A stretch of 64,000 nucleotides of DNA from Gloeophyllum trabeum ATCC 11539 (Eukaryota > Basidiomycota > Agaricomycetes > Gloeophyllales > Gloeophyllaceae). A model generated the notes under the pieces. The model was not told the DNA's origin. It did not search any database and saw nothing but the letters and a program-made list of their open reading frames with translations. The stretch covers positions 617,376 through 681,375 of the forward strand of contig NW_006920420.1 in the NCBI RefSeq assembly GCF_000344685.1, read 5' to 3'. Below are positions 36,145 to 46,142 of the stretch, in pieces. How positions within the stretch are numbered: the stretch's first letter is position 1; each line of letters begins with the position of its first letter. Made by a program: the position numbers and the translations under genes.

Positions 36145-37579
36145 AGCAGTGCGGTGTAGGTCAACTATTCCAAGCCGAGCTAAGTCGTCAAGTGTGTATA
36201 TAGACGAACAGAAAGGCGACGGTTAGCTAGTCGTCCCTGCGCGTGAACGAGAGGCTAATTAGTAAATACGTGGGGGGCTGCAGTCGTGGAAGGCATGACA
36301 CGGGGTGAGAAAGGACCAACAAGGTAGTGGTGAACCCTTATGAGAGCATCGGGCGCTCTGATTCGGTCCTGAACCGTGGCTCTCGTCTCGCTGAGAAGAG
36401 CAACGCTGGTTGATGTTCCGGGATGAGATTAGGTGCTTGCCGGTACGATTCCGTTAGAAGCACAGTCCAAATGCCTCCGACACAGCCCGACGCAGCGTCA
36501 CCTGGGACGAGCCAACAACGTCAACGCTGTCAAGGCGTGTTCCCTATAGTCTATCACAATATAATATGTGAAGCCAAGGCCGCGGGGGAGACATACGCTG
36601 AGCCCCTGACTAGGTTCACAATGGGGTAAAGCCCGCTGATTGCTGGATACTTGTAGTTGTTATATTACTCGCGATAGTCGGATAAGCCTAGTGGGCAGAT
36701 GACAGGAACGGATGATATCGACGGATTATCAGTTTGAGAAATTCACAAGTATAACCAAACGTACCCGTCGATGAGATCTAAAAGAAGACCACGAAGCACT
36801 AGGAACCAAGGCATGTGCCGCGGTTCGGCGGTGGACGCGCCGTATTTCCTGCCTTTCTTCCGAAATTAAGCGTATAAGGTATATCGTGAACTGGAACGAC
36901 GAAGATAGTCCTCGTGTCTATGATTAAATAAATCCATCTTCTTGGTGCAGAGACGGATCAAGTCCACCCTCAGCGCAATGCAGCCTGGTAGGAAATGAGA
37001 GGCTTTTGGCACTTTACGACAGAAAATGGGATCGTCTGCTGGCACCAATCTCGAGCTCCATCATGATTGTCCGACATGAGCTATTGCACGCTTACTCGAG
37101 TCGATAGAGCAGTCATGAATCGGAGAATTGATACATCGTCTAAGTACTCTGCGCTTTGCAAGCTTCCTAGTTGATTCATCCATGGCGCACGCATCACAGC
37201 ATCAAAGCTTCTGCGCAGTCGAACACTGTCCTTCGTTGGTCATGGCATGCGGACGGGCCCAGCGAAATACTCAAGGAGATAATTAGCCAAGCGGCTTGAA
37301 CATGCTCCTCCTGCTGAATTCCTTTCGCCTACTGAACTTCCCGTCGAACTGAGACTACAAATTCGTTCACCGAATAGCACGGCATGTGTATGGGGCCCAG
37401 CAGCAATCAGAGCAATCTGCACAAAGCCCGTGAACGACACGTTGGGTATCAATCCAAAACAGGCAAATGTTTTAGTTGCCTCCTTGGGGTTTGTTTGTGC
37501 GTGTGTACGCGTCGTTACCCCAGCCGCACGTTGTTGCTGCAGGCCTTCACCGTTCTGTGCAATAACCTCGACAGTTAAG
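36145..37579. other. Divergent promoter region
   Basis: 1.4 kb between the Med25-like gene (minus) and the WHI2-like gene (plus). No coding segment or repeat recognised. Confidence 0.4.
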
Positions 37580-38826
37580 ATGGCTGGAGTACCGACGGCG
37601 TCGTCGCCAATAACGCAAGTGTCGCAGGTGCCGACACAGACGAACCTTGGCCAACCGAATCTACTGACAAGACTACACCTGGACCTGAGGGGGAGACGTT
37701 TCACAGTCGACCGAGAAACCATCATGAATCTCCCAGAATCAGTCTTGCTATGTCTCTTTCCGAATGGCCTCGTCTTGAGCCGGCAAAGCGTTGCAATGTC
37801 GGACGGCGGGGATAACGAGGAGGACGAGGAGGTGTACGGCGTGGACGTACGTGCCAAAGTGACCCTGCGGTCCTAACCAACTCATGACTCTACCCCCAAG
37901 TTCGATCCAGACTGCTTCGCGTACGTGCTAGCGTTCTTCAAAAATGCGGCCGATGCATTTTATGGGACGGAGAACTCGCCAGGCCTGTTCGCCGCCCAGC
38001 AGCACCTGATGGACGGATCTCCGTCACCTGACCTAGGCCCCTCGCCGTCACAAAACCCGCTGCTCACCAAGCAGGCTATCATCGTGCTCCGAGAGGAGCT
38101 CGAGTACTTTTCAATACCGCCGAAAGGGACCCCCGCCGGGACAGACGAGCACGGGATAGCGAACGCCGCCCTCATCGACGTCAAGCGGAAGTGCGGGGGG
38201 TATCTCTTGGAGAAGCGCAACATATTCACCGCGCTGCAACGTAACGTTCATAAGGAGAACAATATTGCCGAGCAGCACCTTATCGACATGCTGTGTATGA
38301 GGTACGAGCTGTCTCAGTAGTGCTCGGTATACAAAATCTGAAATCATGTTTCTAAAGTGGATTCGACCGCGAGGATGAATGGGGATACCGCGCGCTCGAA
38401 CCAAATAGGTGCTGTATATCGTCAATAGCTCTGGTCCTATTAAAGACCGGCATTGTACACCACTCCCCCGGTCCGAACGGGGAGCCCCGGGTCGCAGTCG
38501 ACTATAACCAGATGGCGACCGCGCAGAAGCTGCTCCTATTCTGGCGGAAACCTGCGGTCAGTGTCCCATACGGCAACTCATGCCCTCGGTGCAGCAGCTG
38601 ACACCCGCTTCGCTTTGTGCCGGCACAGCGGAAATGCTGGTGGGACGGCATCGAAATTGAGATCCAGGACAGCGAAGGCGCCGCGCAGCAGGTGAAGCTG
38701 TGGGCGCGGCGAGTGTGGACGCTCGAGCTCAGTTTGGTGTGTTTTTCCGCTGCGGCGTCTTTCCGGCGCTCGTCATAGTCACCTGGGCACTGACGACACA
38801 CGGCACACCCGTTTTCGCAGGTTTAG
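37580..38826 (+). CDS. WHI2: WHI2-like phosphatase activator with BTB/POZ fold
   Basis: Exons 37580-37846, 37901-38301, 38358-38556, 38629-38736 and a last two-codon exon 38821-38826 (Val-stop); 326 residues. Seen: the BTB/KCTD-type core LHLDLRGRRFTVDRETIMNL, LLCLFPNGLVLSRQ, VYGVDFDPDCFAYVLAFF and IIVLREELEYFSIP. Then come EKRNIFTALQRNV, EQHLIDMLCMSGFDREDEWG, YNQMATAQKLLLFWRKPARKCWWDG and WARRVWTLELSL. Known role in yeast: Whi2 binds the Psr1/2 phosphatases and restrains TORC1 and Ras signalling in stress and nutrient limitation. The frame also runs on unspliced from 38737 to a stop at 38778, adding twelve residues. I prefer the spliced end because it restores the compact LELSLV terminus. The start is the ATG at 37580; an in-frame ATG at 37430 precedes it but encodes a Cys-rich stretch unlike the family. 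Confidence 0.85.
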
Positions 38827-39367
38827 CACTCGTCGATCTGCCGGATGTCGTTATCGGTCCGCTGCTTCCACTCCTTTCTCTGCCTATCTTCCGTTCGTTT
38901 CTCTCCTTCTCTTGTGCAACATCGATATACCCGTCATCTGCAAACTATATCACGCACGTATTTCATCTAATTCACGGTGTCCGCTGTATCAAGGCAATAC
39001 ATGATCTGCCAGGGGAATCTGCAAGCCGATATCTGATCCTGACCGCGATGGGATGGGTCGCCCAACCGGACGGCTGCGTGAGCTTCGGAGGGAAATGCGG
39101 CAACTTGTGACAATGAACACAATGAACCGGGCATAAATTTACTACCAGGCCTCGTGGATCCGGGTCCGAATTCGACACCTTCTGCAAAGCTTCCATGTCC
39201 CTTGACTCTTTCTATTAATGGACTCGTGGACGCATAGCTTGTTACATTGACTTTCGCGGTTCGCACCTCGAGTTCATATCCATTCCGCGGGGTGTAACCG
39301 TGGGTAACCTGTCCTTGACTGTGGCCATTTGTTTTTGAGCGTTTCGGGCTCGATACCGTACCCCACC
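38827..39367. other. Intergenic region, WHI2-like 3' flank and LTO1 promoter
   Basis: 541 bp, pyrimidine-rich in its first part. No gene seen. Confidence 0.4.
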
Positions 39368-39988
39368 ATGAGCTCTAACTTTGACCTAGAATCTCTTGTC
39401 AACCTAGAGCAAACGTCTGCGCTGGTTATCTTCCTTAGTAGAGTTTGAATCTTATGGAATGGCAGGTTCTACGACGATGGCTACAAGGACGGTTATGCAC
39501 ACGGCCGAATCCACGGCCTCATCGAAGGCAGGGCTTTAGGACGCGAGAAAGGATTCGAGATGTGGGAAGAGCTCGGCTTCTATGAAGGCTTCGCTTTGAT
39601 GTGGAAGGCCATCTACTCAAAACAAGGTCGCCAGGACGAGTGAGTCGCACGCGTGCGGCCTGCCTTGCTGTCTCTGACGCTTCGAAGTCGAGGTTTCCAC
39701 CATATACTCCAGTTATTGGAACTGATCTCTCAGTTTCCGAAGACAAACCCCTCGGCGGAGGCGTCGGATGTCGATATACCTAAATTGTTCCGCCAGATTC
39801 GGTCTCGGTACAAGATCCTTTGTGCATCTCTAGGTGTAAAAGCCAGTCTTCGTGCATCGGACGTGCCATCCTCGTCTCCGCCGGAGGATGATGGAAATGA
39901 AGTCCCTCAAGGCGTGACCGCGACACGGAAGGTCTGGGAAGTGAAGAAGCCCGGGGAGACGAATACTACTCAAGATTTGTCGTTTTAA
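39368..39988 (+). CDS. LTO1: LTO1 homologue (Yae1/ORAOV1 deca-GX3 protein)
   Basis: Exons 39368-39414, 39466-39639, 39688-39988; 173 residues. Diagnostic Gly-x3 periodicity in exon 2: GYKDGYAHGRIHGLIEG followed by RALGREKGFEMWEELGFYEG. A helical HHILQLLELISQFPKTNPS segment then matches the LTO1 C-terminal part. Known role: the Yae1-Lto1 adaptor recruits the ABC protein Rli1 to the cytosolic iron-sulfur assembly targeting complex, linking Fe-S supply to ribosome biogenesis and recycling. A short acidic and Ser/Pro tail ends the protein. All splice sites are GT-AG; the second acceptor is GAAG. Confidence 0.88.
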
Positions 39989-40204
39989 CTAGGTCATTGG
40001 TTCGCTGCCTCCTACAGAATAGCCGGTGACCGTGCTCACAGATGAACTTGGACAGTATGTATACATTCGGATCTTGTTTGTTGTAATACAGGTGCCATTG
40101 TAGCTCTAATCAATGAAGCCCAAGAAGTACATTTGAGACCTCCGATAGTCCGCCCAAGCTGATTGATGTTACACGACAGATCGCCAGATAAACGCTCCCA
40201 CAAC

Positions 40205-42982
40205 TCAATTGCCACTGCAGCACGACTGCACGCTGTATCCCGGCAGATTCCCATTCGTGTCCTTGAAGGCGGAGACACTGCGTGGGTCCTTCCCTCCGGG
40301 AACGTCCATGCTCGGATTATACTTGAAGAAGTTGTGCGGCTTGAACGCAACTCGGAGGTGGTCCACGGGCATGCTGCACCAGGAGTTACAATCAGCTGCT
40401 GCCCGCTTGAGACCGCATTGGAAACGAGTACGTACACGGGCCAGTCCTCCGGGCGCGGGATGTGGTTTGTGCCGACCGTGATAAACAGCACCACGTCTTC
40501 GTTCTCGATACTCTCCTCACTTTGCACCCACTTGCCTAGCGACTCCGCGGGCTCCTCCCTCGTCCCGGGGACGTACTTGCCCGCAGGCCACATCCGGTTA
40601 CCCTTCGGCCCCTCGACGTCCTTCACGACCCACAGTGGCTTTCTTGCGAACGCGGCCCTCGTAGCGACCCAGCTGTCGTCACGGGCCAGTAGCGTGGTGG
40701 CGCCACCCTTCATGTTGATCGCGTAGGACACTTCCTTACCGCTGCTGTAATGTTTCCGCGCAGGGTTCACGATTCGCCACCTGCGATCCTTCGCCAGGTC
40801 CATTTCGCGCACGCCCTCGCTCTGCTTCTTGAGGACCTTATCTTGCACGATGAAGGCATTCCCAGCGAAATTCGCTGCTGAACCCGTCGGGGCGTCCGGC
40901 AGTGGGACAATGTCGGACTCGACGACGCTGTTTTGCAAGCCGTCGAGCATCGGGTCTACGCGCAGGGAGAAGATGTGCTGGTGGTAGTGTGCGTTCACTT
41001 GGGGAGCAACCAGCGTGCCGTATTGGGCTGGCTCATCGGGCTTCGCAACATATACTTGCAGGATGCCCGTCAAGCGAATTTCGAGCTCGATGTTGCCGTC
41101 CTGGTAGAAGTAGTAATTCCACACATACTCTGTAAGGGGGTTTCGGCTTCAGAGTGAACAAAGCTGTTGAAACGCTCGACGAACCATAATTTGCGAGGGT
41201 ACAGATCATGCTGATAACTAGGCGGCGGCTCCGCACCGAGTGGGCACGGCCACCCTCACGCCAGTCAGTGTGTTTCCACAAGAGGCCGGCGTCCTCTTCG
41301 TGAATACAAATAACGTTCTTGATCACAACCGCACTGCCGTCGTTCGCAACATACGCTCCGGGCTAGTAGAACGGTCAGGAGTGATATTCAGTGAGGCCTG
41401 TTATTTCGTGTTGCCTTACCAAATAATGGATCTGCCCGAGACAATCGCAACCAAGCGAGAGCTCGTTCGCCATCGTGCCCATGCCATACTCTCCCCTGCA
41501 TCGAGGTCAAGCGCCACCAGGATAGGTATAGTTCGGAAAGCACGTACGTGTCGAATGCGAATTTCCTCGGATGAGGATACTCCGGGGCGCCATATGGCAC
41601 AACCATTTCCGCGACGGAGAGACGGTAGAAGATTGGCCGAACCTCACCGTCATCGTTATAGGTGATCGTAGAAAGCGCAATACCCTCCCGATGGCTAAAG
41701 GCTAAATGCAATAATAGATTTCAGCGCTACAGGACCAACGAGCAAGTACGAAGTTATCCGCACCGATGTGCATCTTCCACTTCTGCCACTCGAGCTCATG
41801 CCCGTCCATCTTGAAGCTCACGCCCTCGGGCTGCACGACATGCAGCGGCTTCACGTCGTCCCGGAACTTTGTCTTCTGACTCTCGTTCTGGGCCATGAGA
41901 TCGGGCAGGAAGTCGAACTTCTCTTTAGGCGGGGCGATGCGCTCGCGGTTGGTCGCCTGGAGGGGATCGGCGTCCAGAGGAGGGAACGAGGTCGTTTGGG
42001 TCGAGAGCTTGCCCTCGGGGTTGTAGGAGGGCGGAAAGTCAATATGGATCACCTTGCCCGCGACGGAGTCGATGATTGGGATGAAGTCCTACGTGCGGGT
42101 GGTCATCAGAAAGATAGGATGAGGGCATAGAGGGAGTAGTGACCATAGGGTGCGCATAGAGGTTCTCGTGCTCGCCGAACCTAGCAAATAAGAGGGCTTG
42201 CTGAATCCGAGTCTTCTTAGGGAACCGATCATCGTAGCCGATTGCCCAACCATCTGCATGCAGCTGGTGCGGTTCAACGCCTGCGCACCGAAGTGTGAGT
42301 CGATCGCACCCACAAGGATGTAACGTCACTGCTCACCGACGTCTCTCGCGAGCTTCTGCACTCGCTCGTCAGCCCGCACAATCTTCTCGGCTTGGTTGAG
42401 CTCCTCAGGGGAGATCTGAGGCTGGGTGCCCTCGGGGAGTAGTTCAATGGATTCTACTTCCCATTTCGAGTCCTTGAACGCAACAATCGCATTGTACCCA
42501 TTACTGTTTCACATGTATCAGAGCATTCGGCGATTCCATGAACTGTAACGCGAACCCAGTGACAACATCGATATACTAGCTTTACGATTGAGCATACATT
42601 TCCCAGACATGACTGAGGACTCACGTCAGCCTCCGCTTTCCTGACAATCTCGGACTTGGGCTCAGGCTTAGCCCCAGGGCTGAGCGGAATCCCCAGGTAC
42701 GCGAGCACCACCTTCTTCGGCGGTGGCAGCAGATAGCATGTCAGGAACCTGATCGCCTTCACCTCGGTCTTGGTGGCGACGTGCTGCCGGATGCTGTATG
42801 TTATAGCAGCGATCTAGCAGCGACATCAGCCTCGGCGCTGCAGGTGCTGAAAGATGGGTATATCGTACCTCTTCCGCGGTCAACGGATCCAGAGGATGCT
42901 GATACTCAGGCGCCTCCGCTTTCACCTTCTGAGAGTGCAGACCGGTAGCAGTGCCGACAACAAAGGCTTCTCCGGGGGCCAT
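40205..42982 (-). CDS. Copper amine oxidase (primary-amine oxidase)
   Basis: Eleven exons 5' to 3': 42869-42982, 42625-42813, 42556-42575, 42337-42503, 42144-42280, 41764-42088, 41548-41701, 41420-41495, 41185-41362, 40436-41129, 40205-40373; 740 residues. Oxidises primary amines to aldehydes with H2O2 and NH3, using copper and topaquinone made from an active-site Tyr. Seen: HPLDPLTAEE at the N-terminus, YGAPEYPHPRKFAFDTGEYG with the catalytic-base Asp, LANYEYVWNYYFYQDG with the precursor Tyr at about 453 (its codon is followed at once by the phase-1 intron), NAHYHQHIF giving two copper His (about 501 and 503), and TVGTNHIPRPEDWPV holding the third. MPVDHLRVAFKPHNFF and a short C-terminus follow. 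Exon 3 is only 20 nt. No signal peptide, so probably cytosolic or peroxisomal. Convergent with LTO1, with 216 bp between stops. Confidence 0.93.
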
Positions 42983-43071
42983 AATGCAGAAATCGTAGAG
43001 GAAGTTATAACAGAAGTGAATGGGCGCAGGAGAGAAAGGCAACACCGTACAGCTCCATACTGCCAGTGCCG

Positions 43072-43082
43072 TATATATATAA
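43072..43082 (-). promoter_or_regulatory. Putative TATA box of the amine oxidase gene
   Basis: TTATATATATA on the minus strand, about 90-100 bp upstream of the start codon at 42982. Confidence 0.5.
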
Positions 43083-44535
43083 GCTATAGGTCCGGATACA
43101 AGGAATGCTGAAGGACTCGGCTAGATAGTACCAACGATCGGAGACTTCGCGGGCGCTTAGATGTTGATAGCCGCTTGACTGTCTAAAGCAGTTCACTCGC
43201 TCGCTATTATACCGCGACTGTGCAGTGTTATAGCAGTAAAGTATAGCTGCTACAGACACTTGAATAAGTATAGAAGCGGTGCTAGTCACGATAGAAAGAA
43301 CGCAAACAGGAGGAGAGGAGTTTCGCGCGCTGGGATGGCGTGGTGAAGAAGTGGCACTCCTGACAAGATAACGAAACCTATCGCCAGTCAGATGAGCAAC
43401 AATACATCGGGACCCCGATAAGCCGCGGTCGAGCCAAAGCGACATATGCAAAGGGAGGCCGGTATCGTTTCGGAACGAGGATAAAATCGTGGGGAGGGTC
43501 GCCGAGTCCGAATTCGATGGAGGTTATCTCGCTCAAGGGATACGGATTTCCAATAGTTCTCCATTTACGATCTATGTGGGTTCGTCCAATCAACCACAAA
43601 GGAATTCGAATCCCACAGCAGGAGAGTGAGAGGCGTCATCGTCGGCGGCGTCAAACGAGGGCTGCTGAGGGGAGCCTGGCAAGAGGTCAGCCGTATATAG
43701 TCCCCATGACTTCAGAGTTAGACAGATGTGACAGCCAGTACTAGTGGTGATGGTAATTGAACGGGGAAAACACCAATCTATTCCCCGTGAAGTTCTCAGT
43801 CTGTCGAACAACTGCAGGCAACGGCTCTTCAAGTTCGCCGGCCAATACCCGTGAATTGCGAATTCTCCAACTGTATGTCGCAACAAAAATAACAGGAGTT
43901 CAATCGTCATGTGAATCCTGACGTACTTACCAATGTGAGGGTCTCAGGGAGAAGCTGATGGACGCATACTTGGACTAGAGTCCCAGGGTCGCCTATTATT
44001 GTGCTGAACCCGGTGCTGGGGTACCAGAGCGATTCAGTTCAGTATAGGGCCATCACCGCTCGTCAACGTACTCAGCGACGTCACCGTCGTTGGTATTCTG
44101 AGAACACCAATAACAGTGAAGTCGTGAAGTACTCTCTTATGCGGACGTCTTCAGCCAGGAGGCCTACTTGTGATGCTAGATAGCCTCGGTGGGTGTTTTC
44201 CCCAGGAGTCTTGAGGCAATGGGCAAGGGAGTGAACTTGAAGCTCGAGAAAAAAAATTAGGGCCCACTTCAAACTATATCTAGCTTTATAGTTAATTGTT
44301 AAACTCGGAGTGGAGATGCAATAACGATTCCAGCTTCACCTTCGGAAGGCGAGGATTGGATATTAAAATGTCCTTGAGCAACACCACTTTGTCGCAGATC
44401 TTTGGCTCCCGGGGTTCTGTAGCGTCCACAGGCAGAGCAACCTCGGTCAGGACGAAAACTGGTCATCAAGGAGGGACCCGTCTCGTCACATTCACGTGCT
44501 GAACGCGTCAATGTAAGTAGCACCTGACTGAGCCT

Positions 44536-44548
44536 ACGCGTCACGCGT
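44536..44548. promoter_or_regulatory. Paired ACGCGT sites upstream of SDR paralogue 2
   Basis: ACGCGTCACGCGT: two MCB-like hexamers one base apart, about 220 bp upstream of the start. SDR paralogue 1 has three such sites at a similar distance. Confidence 0.4.
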
Positions 44549-44680
44549 CCATGACGCCAAAGAGCGACATACTTTCGCAGCATCCACCACCTATTGCAAT
44601 GCATCTACAAACGTCAGACGAAGGCGGCGAAGCTGACCGAGACTGACCAACCCCTGACTAAGATCATAGTGAGAGACGCA

Positions 44681-44686
44681 TATAAG
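44681..44686 (+). promoter_or_regulatory. Putative TATA box of SDR paralogue 2
   Basis: TATAAG about 85 bp upstream of the ATG at 44769. Confidence 0.4.
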
Positions 44687-44768
44687 TAACCTGAAAAGAT
44701 TCTGGCAGAGGTGCACCATTGTGGTGACCCACGATCCAAGCAACAGACGCAAGTAGGTATACGCGAGA

Positions 44769-45980
44769 ATGGGTAACAAACCAATCTTCATTGTTGCCGG
44801 AGTGGGTAATGCCTCAGGTATGCGTCTTTTTGTGATCAGTGCAGTGAAGGGTCGTGAAATAACCAACACTCCGTATTCAAGGTACTGGTGCCGCAGCTGC
44901 GTAAGTGATACCTTGAGAGCACATTGGAGCTTGACTCCAAACCCAGTCCACAGCAAGGTGTTCGCGCAAGCAGGTTATCGCACAGCCTTGATCGCTCGAG
45001 ATGCGACAGCGCTCGAGAAACTGGCATCTCAGTTAACTGATGCCCACGCCTTCCCCATCAAGGACTACAGCGTCCAATCCATCCACGACGTCTTCGCTGC
45101 CATCCGCAAACAGTGGCCTGAGGACCAGGGCCACGAAATCCGCGCGGCGCTCTGGAACACCGGTGCAGCCGTCTGGAAACCCTTCCTGGAGATTACAGAC
45201 GAGGAGGTCAAGGAAGGTCTGGACATAAATATCGCTGCTGCCTTCGCCTTCTCTCGCAACATTATCTTGGAATTCAAGAAGAACTCGTTGAACGAGATTG
45301 GCAAGGTTAGTGTAGCAACCGTGAAGCTGTCTCAGATTCATTGAAGAACTGGTTTTCAGCGGGGCACATTAATCTTCACTGGGGCCACTGCGTCTATTCG
45401 AGGAAACGTGACAACTTCCTCTTTCGCGGCTGGCAAGTTCGGTCTACGGGCGTTGTCTCAGAGTCTTGCAAAAGAGTTTGGGAAACAGAACATACATGTA
45501 AGTCGCCTCAAAGTGTAGGGGAGATGCTTGGCTCACCCATTCTTGCCCAGGTTGCACACGTTAGTCAAAGATGTATTAATATGCGATAGAGACGAGCTGA
45601 ATATCTGAACTCGACCTACAGGCGATCATAGACGGCGGTAAGTCCTGAAAACGGCATTCTAGGATCATAGAGTACTCATCGTGGTGCACTCAGTCATCCT
45701 AACTGGTCGTCAGCGCGATCGCCATGACGAGGATTGGGCTAAGAACGCCGACGTCCGTCTGGATCCGGAGAGTATCGCGAAGGTATGTCCCTTCCTCCAC
45801 TTGAAGAAAGCTTATTGCTCACTGCATTTGGCTGCCTCAAGTCCTATTTGTTCCTTGCGAACCAGGACCGGAGCGCCCTGACGTGGGAACTCGATCGTAA
45901 GTTGCAGATAGATACAAGCATTTCCGCGGCACTAAAGTCTGGTTACAATTAAAGTCCGGCCTGCGCACGAGAAATGGTAA
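44769..45980 (+). CDS. Short-chain dehydrogenase/reductase-like protein, paralogue 2
   Basis: Nine exons: 44769-44817, 44882-44900, 44954-45305, 45360-45497, 45551-45559, 45622-45637, 45694-45782, 45842-45896, 45955-45980; 250 residues. Exons 2 and 4-9 have exactly the lengths of paralogue 1 (19, 138, 9, 16, 89, 55, 26 nt) and the same phases; only exons 1 and 3 differ by a few codons. Seen: the N-terminal GVGNASGTGAAAAKVF nucleotide-binding turn, TALIARD, ALWNTGAAVWKPF, FTGATAS, and FAAGKFGLRALSQSLAKEF, where the classical catalytic Tyr is Phe (residue 162) and Lys166 remains. VAHAIIDG and LRPAHEKW follow. Homologues I recall with Phe in this position exist in bacteria and fungi, so this may be a real subfamily rather than decay. 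Substrate unknown. Confidence 0.87.
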
Positions 45981-46142
45981 GCATGCGATCCCTGATCGAA
46001 AGCTACCGGGAATGCGTACCAGCACAAGTGCATCAGTATGTAATGAGAAGTGGAATTGTAAGTTTAGGAATAGAACTGAAGTAACCCAGCTACCTCTGGA
46101 GTCGAGATTTCCCGCCCCATACGATATGTAGACACAAGCACC

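Larger units (their letters stand above)
42983..44768. other. Divergent promoter region between amine oxidase and SDR paralogue 2
   Basis: 1.8 kb. No coding segment recognised. It holds the TATA elements and ACGCGT pair listed separately. Confidence 0.4.

Noticed and set aside
37240..37857. 205-codon minus-strand open frame
   Set aside because: Overlaps the first exon of the WHI2-like gene, which has clear family motifs.
37901..38826. Extended WHI2-like C-terminus reading through to 38778
   Set aside because: Adds a Ser/Ala/Arg tail. A GT-AG intron to a two-codon exon gives the compact LELSLV end, which I favour without proof.
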